Notes under the pieces: generated by a model
The model's database searches: none
What the model saw: only the letters and a program-made list of their open reading frames with translations
Told to the model about the DNA's origin: nothing
Program-made: the position numbers and the translations under genes
Part shown: one piece after another, positions 5,742-13,668 of the stretch
How the letters are laid out: each line of letters opens with the position of its first letter
How positions within the stretch are numbered: position 1 is the first letter of the stretch
IMG/VR virus record: IMGVR_UViG_3300017729_000038
Coordinates: 1-23,653 of that record
Direction: 5' to 3' (one strand)
Length of the DNA stretch: 23,653 nt
Source: a virus

Positions 5742-5992
5742 TGGCGACGAAACGCAAATCAGGCCCAAGCCTATCTGTTGGGCGCGGCGAGAAGCTTTCG
5801 GTGAAGCGTGGCGGCGGTTTAACCGCCAAGGGGCGCGCAAAGTACAACAAGGCGACCGGCAGCAAGTTAAAAGCCCCCGCGCCGAGCCCCAAAACGAAAT
5901 CAGAGAAAGCGCGTAAAAAGTCGTTCTGCGCCCGCTCACGCGGCTGGACGGGTGAACGCGGCAAGGCAGCACGCAGAAGGTGGAAGTGTTAA
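5741..5992 (+). CDS. DUF6321-like basic protein
   Basis: 83 aa. The ATG overlaps the previous stop by one base (TAATG). The sequence has the DUF6321 hallmarks as I recall them: LSVGRGEKLSVKRGGGLTAK, GRAKYNKATGSKLKAP, and the C-terminal SFCARSRGWTGERGKAARRR followed by WKC. The two cysteines (in FCARS and the terminal WKC) are typical. No function is established, but the protein is rich in Lys and Arg. The adjacent DUF5872-like gene forms a pair I also associate with large DNA viruses. Virion or genome association is inference. Confidence 0.82.
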   Translation: MATKRKSGPSLSVGRGEKLSVKRGGGLTAKGRAKYNKATGSKLKAPAPSPKTKSEKARKKSFCARSRGWTGERGKAARRRWKC

Positions 5993-5993
5993 G

Positions 5994-7088
5994 ATGAGCA
6001 TACTCGACGACATTATTAGAGCGGCAATGCGTGGCAGATACCCAGAAGTGATGCCGCCTGTTCTCAAGTTTGACAAGAAAAAGGGCAAAGAATATCTTGC
6101 TAAGGAGCTTGGCCCAGAGGCAAAGCAAGTTAAGAAGGCTCGCGATGCTGCGGTTAAACGAGTTAACGCCGGTGATTATGACCCGTATTTTGACGTCTCC
6201 GAGAGGTTTCCGGTCGATAGGCAGAACTATCCGATTGCTTCGCAGCCAAATCAAACGCTGCAGGTTTTGCCCGCGAAGCAGGAAACCATTGAAAAGTATA
6301 GACAAATTTACAATAACCCAGAAAGCAAAAAACGGCTGCAGGAGGCATATCTAAAAGGATTGGATATCCCCGAAACGCAAGGCTGGTATTTTATGGGCCA
6401 GCTCGAAAAAGAGTTTATCGATGAATATGGCCCAGAGCAGGGTCGCAAGATGTTCACAGCGATGTTTGCTGACCCGATGGCGGCATGGACTGGCGGAGCA
6501 GACCCAACGGCAAACCTTCTTATGGCAACATATGATAATTTCAGAAAGGTGCAGGGCGCAAACCTGCCGGAAAAAGCTTTTGACTTTCCATATCCTATCG
6601 GCGGTAGGTTTTTAGGAACAAACGCCGCTCAAGCCAAAAAGGTTGAGGCCGCCGGAGAAATAAACCCCAGAACCAACCCAAAGCGGTTCAATTTTTCAAC
6701 AAATTTTCAAGGCGCTGCTGATCGAGCCACCATGGATGAGCAGATGATGACAATGGGATACGGCATGAACGTGCCAACCCCCAACACCTATGGCGCCGTT
6801 GAAGAAGTGGCCATGGAGCTGGCTGATAAAAATCGCACTACACCTATGGGGTTCCAAGAGGTTGCGTGGCATGGCGGATCAGGCAAAATCGGAAAGCCGA
6901 TGATCCAGTTTGTAAACGAAGCCATTGAGCGCACAAGCTCAGTGACTGGCATGAAGCCGCAAGACGTCGTAAAAGGCATGGTGCGCGGATCAATTCCCAT
7001 ATTTGGCGTGGGAGCTGCGGGGATGGTTCAGCAAAACCAAAATCAATCCGACATATTAAATTATTTTCAAGACAAGGGCATCCAATGA
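5994..7088 (+). CDS. Uncharacterised phage protein, 364 aa (DUF7178-like?)
   Basis: The ATG at 5994 is chosen because GGAAG lies 8 nt upstream and it follows the previous stop by 1 nt; a longer in-frame start at 5952 would overlap the DUF6321-like gene. The N-terminus is basic (FDKKKGKEYLAKELGPEAKQ). The middle has MGQLEKEFIDEYGPEQGRKM and PMAAWTGGADPTANLLMATY. The second half has FPYPIGGRFLGTNAAQAKK, DRATMDEQMMTMGYGMNVP, NTYGAVEEVAMELADK and GFQEVAWHGG, which I associate with an uncharacterised phage family (possibly DUF7178). The C-terminus ends in a small-residue-rich helix. The DNA is visibly more AT-rich than terL and portal, suggesting separate acquisition. Function unknown. Confidence 0.75.
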   Translation: MSILDDIIRAAMRGRYPEVMPPVLKFDKKKGKEYLAKELGPEAKQVKKARDAAVKRVNAGDYDPYFDVSERFPVDRQNYPIASQPNQTLQVLPAKQETIEKYRQIYNNPESKKRLQEAYLKGLDIPETQGWYFMGQLEKEFIDEYGPEQGRKMFTAMFADPMAAWTGGADPTANLLMATYDNFRKVQGANLPEKAFDFPYPIGGRFLGTNAAQAKKVEAAGEINPRTNPKRFNFSTNFQGAADRATMDEQMMTMGYGMNVPTPNTYGAVEEVAMELADKNRTTPMGFQEVAWHGGSGKIGKPMIQFVNEAIERTSSVTGMKPQDVVKGMVRGSIPIFGVGAAGMVQQNQNQSDILNYFQDKGIQ

Positions 7089-7249
7089 TCAAGATGACGT
7101 ATGAAATGAAAATGAACGATTTTGGCATGTCTTTGTTTAAGCATGACCCGTCTTTTGACATAGAAATCATCAGTAAAGTCGAAGACGGATCATTCGAGGG
7201 TGGATATCACGTTAAGGTTACAGAAGAGCGAGACGAAGGTGCAGAATAG
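7085..7249 (+). CDS. Small overlapping ORF, 54 aa
   Basis: ATGA overlap with the previous stop (ATG 7085, TGA 7086-7088) opens a 54-codon frame ending at 7249. It encodes MIKMTYEMKMNDFGMSLFKH and continues with an acidic tail (VTEERDEGAE). Overlaps at both ends and conserved coding composition support a real, coupled small gene. No family is recognised. Confidence 0.6.
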   Translation: MIKMTYEMKMNDFGMSLFKHDPSFDIEIISKVEDGSFEGGYHVKVTEERDEGAE

Positions 7250-8252
7250 ATACTACACGCAGCCAGACGGGTCTGTCGTTATTCAAGACGCTGTGACAGG
7301 CAAAGTAACTGTAACCAACCCACCAGCGCGTCTTTCCGCTGCACCGCCCGAAGGCTTTATTGGCCGCGCGCGTCAGGGGCTGACGTCTGGTCTGCAGAGA
7401 ACGGGGCTTTCGCCTTACATGGCGCGCCGCACCAGCGAAGGGATTTTAGGCAGGCCATTTGCGCGGCCACAATCTGAGCTTCCATTTTTGGAAACGCTTG
7501 GCGTTGCCAACGCAACGCCAGTGGTCGCTGGAGGATTGATGGCAGGAGAGGCTTTCACACAAGCGGCACAGGGGAACCGCAGCGCTGCGCTTGGTAATGC
7601 GGCACTAAGTATTTTAGATATTGGCGGAAGCGGGGCTGGTCTAAAAGCAGCATACAGGAACGCGCGCCAATCGCCTGAGCTTATTGACATACCGCAGACG
7701 CCAGAAGGTAGAAAGTATTTTCAGGGCATTTTGGCCGAGGCTCAGGATAGTCAGGGGCCGCTTGGATATCAGGTTAGCGTTTATGAGCCAGAAGCTTATA
7801 AAGGCATGAGGATGACGGCTTCGCCAAACGCTGACGCGGGGTATGCAATTTCGCCAGAAGGAGAAATTGTTTCGCTCGTTAAGAATAAAGACTCCAAGAT
7901 GAAAGGTTTTGCTGGCAAAGCATTGAAGCGAGCCGATGATGATGGCGGGGTGTTCTTGAACGCATTTGACACTGAGCTTACCAATCTTTACGGCAAGGCT
8001 GGATTTAAGCCGGTATCTCGCGTTGAGTTTGACGAAGAAATGTTTAGATCCCAAATCGGAGACGAGGCCGTAGATGAATTTATGGAGGCCAATGCTAGAT
8101 TTAACGAAGGCAGGCCGGATCTTGTATTTATGGTGCGCGACCCTGAGTTTGCACCTAAAGCAATGAGCGGTCAGGGTGGCCAGAAGGCTGAGTATGACGA
8201 GGCTTATGACATATTGCTGCGAGAAATGAATAGGCTGGGCTACAATGATTAA
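7239..8252 (+). CDS. Uncharacterised accessory protein with GNAT-like C-terminal segment
   Basis: 337 aa from the GTG at 7239, which overlaps the preceding small gene by 11 nt and gives a natural N-terminus (MQNRYYTQPDGSVVIQ). A GTG at 7200 is possible but deeper in overlap. Residues about 85-145 are rich in Ala and Gly with weakly hydrophobic helices (NATPVVAGGLMAGEAF, AALGNAALSILDIGGSGAG). From about 165 a compact domain contains GYAISPEGEIVSLVKN, LNAFDTELTNLYGKAGFKPV and RPDLVFMVRDP. The LYGKAGFK type of ending, preceded by a strand and a Gly-rich stretch, resembles acyltransferase (GNAT) folds in other phage proteins. No catalytic assignment is possible. It lies in the AT-rich accessory block. 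Confidence 0.72.
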   Translation: MQNRYYTQPDGSVVIQDAVTGKVTVTNPPARLSAAPPEGFIGRARQGLTSGLQRTGLSPYMARRTSEGILGRPFARPQSELPFLETLGVANATPVVAGGLMAGEAFTQAAQGNRSAALGNAALSILDIGGSGAGLKAAYRNARQSPELIDIPQTPEGRKYFQGILAEAQDSQGPLGYQVSVYEPEAYKGMRMTASPNADAGYAISPEGEIVSLVKNKDSKMKGFAGKALKRADDDGGVFLNAFDTELTNLYGKAGFKPVSRVEFDEEMFRSQIGDEAVDEFMEANARFNEGRPDLVFMVRDPEFAPKAMSGQGGQKAEYDEAYDILLREMNRLGYND

Positions 8253-8334
8253 AGTTAGAGATTTTAAAGCGCAGTGCATTGCCGCATTGAAGAAAAAGTC
8301 AGACCAGCGAAAGGTTGATGAAGATGGAAAATGA
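8245..8334 (+). CDS. Possible 29-aa bridging ORF
   Basis: An ATG at 8245 overlaps the previous stop region, and the frame (MIKVRDFKAQCIAALKKKSD, then QRKVDEDGK) stops at 8334, inside the start of portal. It would couple translation between the two genes. Such a short frame may be chance, but it mirrors the arrangement at 7085-7249. Confidence 0.35.
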   Translation: MIKVRDFKAQCIAALKKKSDQRKVDEDGK

Positions 8335-10447
8335 GATCAACGACCTAGTCAACGAGTTGGAGCAGGAAATCGACCCCAACGTGATGAGCGACGACGAGCT
8401 GCAGGGCATCGTCGGCAAAGAGATCGACGACGCGATTGACTACATCGACAACAACATCTCGCCGATCCGCGCGCAGGCAACCGAGTATTATCGGGGTGAG
8501 CCGTTTGGCGATGAAGAGGACGGGCGCAGCCAAGTGGTCAGCATGGACGTACGCGATACCGTACAGGCCATCCTGCCGTCGCTGATGCGGATCTTCCACA
8601 GCACCGACAACACCGTTGAATACGCGCCGCAGGGGCCCGAGGACATCGCTGCGGCGGAGCAGGCGACCGATTACGCGAATTTCATCATCAACCGTGATAA
8701 CAACGGCTTCTTGGCCATGCACTCCGCGTTCAAGGATGCGCTGATCCGCAAGGTTGGCATTCTCAAGTGTTGGTGGGATGATCAGACCACGATTGACGCC
8801 TACAATTACACCGGCCTCGACGATAACGCGCTGGCGGCGCTTGCCGCTGACCCCGACGCGATGATCACCGTGCAGGCGTCTATGCCTGTCGGCGGGCCTG
8901 CGCTGAACCCCACGACGGGTGAGACGCTGCCGCCCCCGATGATGCACGACGTGCGCGTTGAATATACGCGCCCCGATGGACGCGTTAAGCTGGAGGCTGT
9001 GCCGCCCGAGGAGCTGCTAATCTCCCGCGAGGCCAAATCTATCGCGGAAGCAGATTACGTCGCCCACAGGCGCATTGTGACAGTCTCAGAGCTGGTTGCG
9101 ATGGGATATGACTACGACGAGGTCGCCAGCATGTCATCCGCGTATGACGACATGAACACCAACGTCGAGCGTTACACGCGCAACCCCGCGCTGACCAACG
9201 AGATGAACGAGCGCAACGATCCGGCGATGCGTAAGGTGCTGTACGTCGAAAACTATATCCGCGTTGATTATGACGGCGACGGCATCGCGGAGCTGCGCAA
9301 AATCTGCACGGCGGGCGACGGCAACAAGATACTGAACAACGAGCCGATTGACATGGCCCCCTTCGCCACGTTCTGCCCAGACCCAGAGCCGCACGACGTC
9401 TTCGGCATCAGCGTCGCGGATACCGTCATGGACATCCAGCGGATCAAGTCTGTCATCATGCGTAACACGCTGGACAGCTTGGCCATGTCCATACACCCCC
9501 GCGTGGCTGTCACAGAGGGCATGGTTAATTTAGATGACGTTATGAACACAGAGGTCGGCAGCATCATCCGCCAGCGCCAAGCCGGTCAGGTGCAGCCGCT
9601 GTCGATGCCATTCGTTGGCCGCGAGGCGTTCCCCGTTCTGCAATATATGGATCAGGTCAAAGAGGCCCGCACAGGCATCTCAAAGGCGTCTCAGGGGCTA
9701 GACGCCAACGTGTTGCAGTCTACCACTGCCAGCGCCGTTGCAGCGACTGTGAGCGCCGCTCAGCAGCACATCGAGCTGATCGCGCGCGTCTTTGCAGAGA
9801 CCGGCATGAAAGACTTGTTCAAGATCGTGCTGCACCTGATCACGACGCATCAGGACGCGCCCCGCATGGTTCGCCTGCGCAATGAGTTTGTGCCGATTGA
9901 CCCGCGTGTGTGGAATAGCAACATGGATGTGTCGATCAACGTCGCTCTTGGCCGTGGCACAGACGCCGAGCGTATGATGATGCTGCGCCAGATCGGCGAG
10001 ATGCAGAAGGACGCGATGAAGACTATGGGGCCACAGAACCCGCTGACCGACATCACGAAGCTCAGCAACACGCTCAAGGCGATGACAGAGCTGGCCGGTT
10101 TCAAGGATACGTCGCAGTTCTGGAGCAACCCCGCAGAGTTTACGCCGCCTCCGAAGCAAGAAAAGCCGGACGTGAACGAGATGCTGATACAGGTGCAGAT
10201 CCAGCAGATCCAAGCGGACATCCAGAAGAAGGCCGCGCAGTTGCAGCTTGACCGCGAGAAAATGCAGATGGATGACGACCGCAAGCGTGACGAGCTGGAG
10301 GCGGAGCTGTTTGTGAAGGCCGAAGAGATGAAGGCCAAATATGGCGGACAGTTGAACGTGGAGCAGATCAGATCCGAGTTGGCGATCAACCGCGAAGTTC
10401 TGAAGGCGCAGGCGGACGTAATCAAGGAGGCTGCGCGTGAAGACTAA
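8324..10447 (+). CDS. Portal protein
   Basis: 707 aa. The ATG at 8324 has AAAGG 9 nt upstream; the ATG at 8318 is too close. The protein fits the long portals of podophages: an acidic N-terminus (DDELQGIVGKEIDDAIDYID), RSQVVSMDVRDTVQAILPSL followed by MRIFHSTDNTVEYAP, AFKDALIRKVGILKCWWDD, a VLYVENYIRVDYDGDGIAEL stretch, and DVFGISVADTVMDIQRIKS. The C-terminal 100 residues (QIQADIQKKAAQLQLDREKM onward) are a long coiled coil like the barrel helices of P22-type portals. It forms the dodecameric ring through which terminase pumps DNA and where the adaptor attaches. Position before scaffold and capsid genes agrees. Confidence 0.92.
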   Translation: MENEINDLVNELEQEIDPNVMSDDELQGIVGKEIDDAIDYIDNNISPIRAQATEYYRGEPFGDEEDGRSQVVSMDVRDTVQAILPSLMRIFHSTDNTVEYAPQGPEDIAAAEQATDYANFIINRDNNGFLAMHSAFKDALIRKVGILKCWWDDQTTIDAYNYTGLDDNALAALAADPDAMITVQASMPVGGPALNPTTGETLPPPMMHDVRVEYTRPDGRVKLEAVPPEELLISREAKSIAEADYVAHRRIVTVSELVAMGYDYDEVASMSSAYDDMNTNVERYTRNPALTNEMNERNDPAMRKVLYVENYIRVDYDGDGIAELRKICTAGDGNKILNNEPIDMAPFATFCPDPEPHDVFGISVADTVMDIQRIKSVIMRNTLDSLAMSIHPRVAVTEGMVNLDDVMNTEVGSIIRQRQAGQVQPLSMPFVGREAFPVLQYMDQVKEARTGISKASQGLDANVLQSTTASAVAATVSAAQQHIELIARVFAETGMKDLFKIVLHLITTHQDAPRMVRLRNEFVPIDPRVWNSNMDVSINVALGRGTDAERMMMLRQIGEMQKDAMKTMGPQNPLTDITKLSNTLKAMTELAGFKDTSQFWSNPAEFTPPPKQEKPDVNEMLIQVQIQQIQADIQKKAAQLQLDREKMQMDDDRKRDELEAELFVKAEEMKAKYGGQLNVEQIRSELAINREVLKAQADVIKEAARED

Positions 10448-10679
10448 GCAGCAGGTAATTGATGACGGCAAGCAGGCGCAGCGACTTTTAGACGATACCG
10501 ACCTCAAGCGATTTCTCGCTGAGATCGAGCAGGATTGCTGGCGCGAGTTCAAAGCGACTGGCGTTGGCGATGCGGACAACCGAGAGGCTGTCTACATGAA
10601 ACTGCGCGGGGTTGAGCTGGTTCAGCAATCCCTGCGTGCAATGGCGGACAACGCGACTATTGAAATGAAACAGAAATAG
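10437..10679 (+). CDS. Small helical protein between portal and scaffold
   Basis: 80 aa. The GTG at 10437 has a near-perfect AAGGAGG 6 nt upstream and overlaps the end of portal by 11 nt. The sequence is charged and helical (KQAQRLLDDTDLKRFLAEIE, QDCWREFKATG, MKLRGVELVQQSLRAM), likely a coiled coil. Small proteins of this type often sit here in short-tailed phages, but I know no assigned role. A head-assembly cofactor is possible. Confidence 0.8.
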   Translation: MKTKQQVIDDGKQAQRLLDDTDLKRFLAEIEQDCWREFKATGVGDADNREAVYMKLRGVELVQQSLRAMADNATIEMKQK

Positions 10680-10706
10680 CCGCATAATAAAGGAGATTGA
10701 CGCAAA

Positions 10707-11717
10707 ATGTCAGATACTAACACCCCGCAAGGGATTGGCCTGACCGACGCGCAAAATGCAATCAGTGCTATGTTTGCACCCCAAGAGGATAATGCAGAGG
10801 CAACTGATGCGCTAGAGACTGAAGCTGAAACTGAAGATCAGGATCAAGCTGACGTCGAAATGGCTGACGAAGAGATCGACAATTCACCCGTCGAAGGATC
10901 TGAAGTCGAGCTTGATGAAGAGGACGACGCCGACAGCTCTGGCGATCAATCCTTCGACATACTATCCGCCACGGTGGAAGTAGACGGCGAAGAGATTACG
11001 GTTGAGGATCTGAAAAGCGGACATCTAAGGCATCGAGACTACACCCGTAAGACGCAGGAGCTGGCTGAGATGCGCAAGTCGTATGCAGCAGAAGCCGAAG
11101 CAATCGAGCGGGAGCGTGCGCAATACGCTCAACTACTGCCAGCATTAAGCCAGCAGATTGAGCAATCGGTGCAAGACGAGCCTGATTGGGACACACTGTA
11201 CGACACAGACCCCACGATGGCAGCGAAAGCGGAGCGACAGTGGCGAAAGCAGCAAGAGCAGAAGAGCGCTCAGATGCAAGCCGTTCAAGCCGAGCAGGCC
11301 CGCCTGCGTGATCTTCAGCAGAAGAAAATGCAGCAAATGGAACAGCAGTATCTGGAAGAGCAAAGAACCGCTCTGCCTGATCTGATCCCAGAGTGGCGCG
11401 ACCAGAAGGTTGCATCCACCGAAGCTGGGCAAATTCGTGATTTCCTCCTTACAGAGGGTTTTAACGAAGATGACGTTCAAGGGCTGAAAAACGCGACATT
11501 GGTCAAACTGGCGAGGAAAGCCATGCTTTACGACAGAGGCGAAACGCGTGCTAACGAGGCGAAAGTGAAGCCTAAGAAGCCGCGCAGCAAAACTCTAAAA
11601 GCAGGTTCTCGCGGTTCAGCGCCAAAGCCGAAGACTGCCGCGCAGGAAGCGCAACAGCGCCTACAGAAGTCTGGCCGCGTGCAAGATGCAGCGGCTGCAA
11701 TTAAAGCCTTGCTATAA
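10707..11717 (+). CDS. Scaffolding protein
   Basis: 336 aa with an AAGGAGA Shine-Dalgarno. Residues about 25-90 are very acidic and disordered. DILSATVEVDGEEITVEDLK and GHLRHRDYTRKTQELAEM (about 93-131) are typical of phage scaffolds next to the capsid gene. A long Gln/Glu/Lys coiled coil (about 125-230) follows. The C-terminus is basic (KPKKPRSKTLKAGSRG, then a helical RVQDAAAAIKALL), as in scaffolds whose basic helix-turn-helix tail binds coat protein. It guides prohead assembly and leaves before or during packaging. It lies directly upstream of the capsid gene. Confidence 0.88.
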   Translation: MSDTNTPQGIGLTDAQNAISAMFAPQEDNAEATDALETEAETEDQDQADVEMADEEIDNSPVEGSEVELDEEDDADSSGDQSFDILSATVEVDGEEITVEDLKSGHLRHRDYTRKTQELAEMRKSYAAEAEAIERERAQYAQLLPALSQQIEQSVQDEPDWDTLYDTDPTMAAKAERQWRKQQEQKSAQMQAVQAEQARLRDLQQKKMQQMEQQYLEEQRTALPDLIPEWRDQKVASTEAGQIRDFLLTEGFNEDDVQGLKNATLVKLARKAMLYDRGETRANEAKVKPKKPRSKTLKAGSRGSAPKPKTAAQEAQQRLQKSGRVQDAAAAIKALL

Positions 11718-11729
11718 TGGAGAAGAAAT

Positions 11730-12686
11730 ATGGCAATAGTAGCAAACACCTTTACGTCATTTGACGCCAAAGGTATCCGCGAGGATCTTGCGAATGTAAT
11801 CGCAAACATCTCGCCTGACGAAGTACCGTTTCAAAGTAATGTTGGCTCAGAAAGCGTTTCAAACACGTTTTTCGAGTGGCAAACTGATTCGCTTGCGGCT
11901 GTTAGTAAAACAGCGGTAATTGATGGCGACGACGTAACGTCATTCGACAGCACAGCCGCAACGGTTCGGATTGGTAACTATACGCACATTTCACGTCGTA
12001 CATTGATTGTTGCAGACAACTTGAATGCACAAGATTTGGCCGGAAGAAATGACGAAAAAGCATACCAGATGGCCAAGCGCGGACGTGAGTTAAAACGCGA
12101 TATCGAAGCAGTTTTAACTGACAACAATGCCCGCGTGGCAGGGAACACATCCACAGCTCGCGAGACTGCTGGCTTGGGTGCGTGGATTGCGACTAACACC
12201 AACAAAGCTGGTGACGGTACAAACCCAACTGCCAACGACGGTTCAGACGCTCGTAACGACGGCACGCAACGCGATTTGACCGAGGCTATGGTCAAGGACG
12301 TGATGCAGCAGGCGTTTACGTCTGGCGGCAACCCATCAATCCTGATGGTTGGCCCACACAACAAAACCGTTGTGTCAGGCTTTGCCGGTATTGCTGCTCA
12401 GCGTTACATGGCTCCAAGCGACAGCCCGACCACAATTATCGGTGCTGCTGACGTGTATATGTCAGATTTTGGTACACTTCAGGTTGTGCCAAACCGCTTC
12501 CAGCGTGAGCGTGACGCGTGGTTGCTCGACCCAGAATATGCATCAGTATGCTATCTGCGTCCGATCAACTCGGTGGATCTCGCCAAAACTGGTGACGCTG
12601 ACAAAGCTATGATGCTTGCAGAGTTTGGCTTGAAAGTGTCAAACGAAGCGGCGCATGGCGGCGTGTTCGATCTGAACGTATCATAA
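11730..12686 (+). CDS. Major capsid protein, SU10-like (DUF5309 type)
   Basis: 318 aa. The pattern fits the SU10 major head protein family with an HK97 fold: an N-arm with DLANVIANISPDEVPFQSNV, then FFEWQTDSLA, a long spine-helix region (DEKAYQMAKRGRELKRDIEA), GNPSILMVGPHNKTVVSGFA, then DVYMSDFGTLQVVPNRFQRE and AWLLDPEYASVCYLRP near the end. It forms the icosahedral shell. No decoration or Ig-like domain is fused. A stable hairpin follows its stop. The scaffold gene is immediately upstream, as expected. Confidence 0.92.
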   Translation: MAIVANTFTSFDAKGIREDLANVIANISPDEVPFQSNVGSESVSNTFFEWQTDSLAAVSKTAVIDGDDVTSFDSTAATVRIGNYTHISRRTLIVADNLNAQDLAGRNDEKAYQMAKRGRELKRDIEAVLTDNNARVAGNTSTARETAGLGAWIATNTNKAGDGTNPTANDGSDARNDGTQRDLTEAMVKDVMQQAFTSGGNPSILMVGPHNKTVVSGFAGIAAQRYMAPSDSPTTIIGAADVYMSDFGTLQVVPNRFQRERDAWLLDPEYASVCYLRPINSVDLAKTGDADKAMMLAEFGLKVSNEAAHGGVFDLNVS

Positions 12687-12693
12687 GATTGGA

Positions 12694-12717
12694 GGGGCGG
12701 CGTTTAGGCGTCGCCCC
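12694..12717 (+). other. GC-rich hairpin after the capsid gene
   Basis: GGGGCGGCG (12694-12702) pairs with CGTCGCCCC (12709-12717), 9 bp including one G-U pair, with a 6-nt loop. No U-run follows, so it is not a classical terminator. It may protect the 3' end of capsid mRNA or slow transcription between the capsid gene and the less-needed tail genes. Confidence 0.65.
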
Positions 12718-12735
12718 GCTATCACAGGAGGCAGC

Positions 12736-13035
12736 ATGAAAAGATTATTCAGCCGCGACGTAGACACGGGTATTACGAAATACTGGCACGTCACCGGCAA
12801 GGGCGAATATGTGGTGGAAACTGTACAAGACACCCAGCATATCGCGGAAAGCAACAAGCGAGCTTATAATAACGTTGACGGCAAGTTTGGAGACATGCCG
12901 AAGGTGGCGTCGATCCCGCTTTCAGTGTATTATCAGCTCAAGAGCCAAGGCATTGTGGATGACCCTAAGCGTCTGAAGAAATGGCTGAACGACAGAGATA
13001 ACCGCGTTTTTCGGACAAGAGCCGGAACGCTTTAA
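12736..13035 (+). CDS. Conserved small phage protein downstream of capsid
   Basis: 99 aa with a strong AGGAGG. Recognisable segments are LFSRDVDTGITKYWHVTG, VETVQDTQHIAESNKRAYN, DGKFGDMPKVASIPLSVYYQ, then KRLKKWLNDRDNRVFRTRAG. I recall closely similar proteins after SU10-type capsid genes in many podophages, with no characterised role. Head completion or a regulatory function is possible. The soluble, charged sequence has no membrane segment. Confidence 0.82.
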   Translation: MKRLFSRDVDTGITKYWHVTGKGEYVVETVQDTQHIAESNKRAYNNVDGKFGDMPKVASIPLSVYYQLKSQGIVDDPKRLKKWLNDRDNRVFRTRAGTL

Positions 13036-13044
13036 GGATAGCAG

Positions 13045-13668
13045 ATGGCACTGACAACATATGCGGAGCTTAAAACGAGCGTGGCGGACTTCTTAAACCG
13101 CACCGATTTGACGAGCGCCATTCCGACATTTATTTCGCTGGCCGAGGCTGACTTCAACCGCAAGATACGGCACTGGCGTATGGAAAAGCGCTCGACCGCT
13201 GAGATGAGCGCGCAGTACACAGCCCCGCCTGCAGATTTCTTAGAGCCGATCAGGCTCAGCATGTTAAGCGGCAATACCAGCCGCTTGGAGCCAATCAGCC
13301 AGTCGCAGATGATGGAGCAGCGCCAGCTTGGACAAAACACCAGCGGCACGCCGCGTTTTTACGCGATCACCGACGGATCGATAGAGGTGTATCCAAATCC
13401 AAACTCTGACGACTTAACCGTGGAAATGGTTTATTATGGTAAGCCAGCCGCGTTAAGCGACAGCAACGCCACTAATTGGCTTTTGACTTATTACCCCGAT
13501 GCGTATTTATATGGCGCATTGGTTCACAGCGCGCCTTACCTTGCAGACGATAGCCGCATACAGGTTTGGGCGTCATTGCTGAACAACGCCATTAGTGGTA
13601 TAAATTCAGACAGTGAAAGCGCAAAATATGGCGGCGTTGGATTAAAGATGAAAGCTAGGAGTTACTAA
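13045..13668 (+). CDS. Head-tail adaptor protein, SU10 adaptor-like
   Basis: 207 aa. The sequence fits adaptor (P22 gp4 / SU10 adaptor) proteins: TYAELKTSVADFLNRTDL, TFISLAEADFNRKIRHWRME, then PADFLEPIRLSML, FYAITDGSIEVYPNP, MVYYGKPAALSDSNATNWLL and YPDAYLYGALVHSAPYL. These proteins form a ring beneath the portal that closes the packaged head and docks the tail nozzle. Position after the capsid genes agrees, and its presence argues for a short-tailed virion. Its stop abuts the next ATG. Confidence 0.85.
   Translation: MALTTYAELKTSVADFLNRTDLTSAIPTFISLAEADFNRKIRHWRMEKRSTAEMSAQYTAPPADFLEPIRLSMLSGNTSRLEPISQSQMMEQRQLGQNTSGTPRFYAITDGSIEVYPNPNSDDLTVEMVYYGKPAALSDSNATNWLLTYYPDAYLYGALVHSAPYLADDSRIQVWASLLNNAISGINSDSESAKYGGVGLKMKARSY

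Noticed and set aside
9698-10579. Long minus-strand open frame opposite portal
   Set aside because: It is leucine- and arginine-rich shadow sequence without motifs, crosses the portal-next gene junction, and has no plausible start context.
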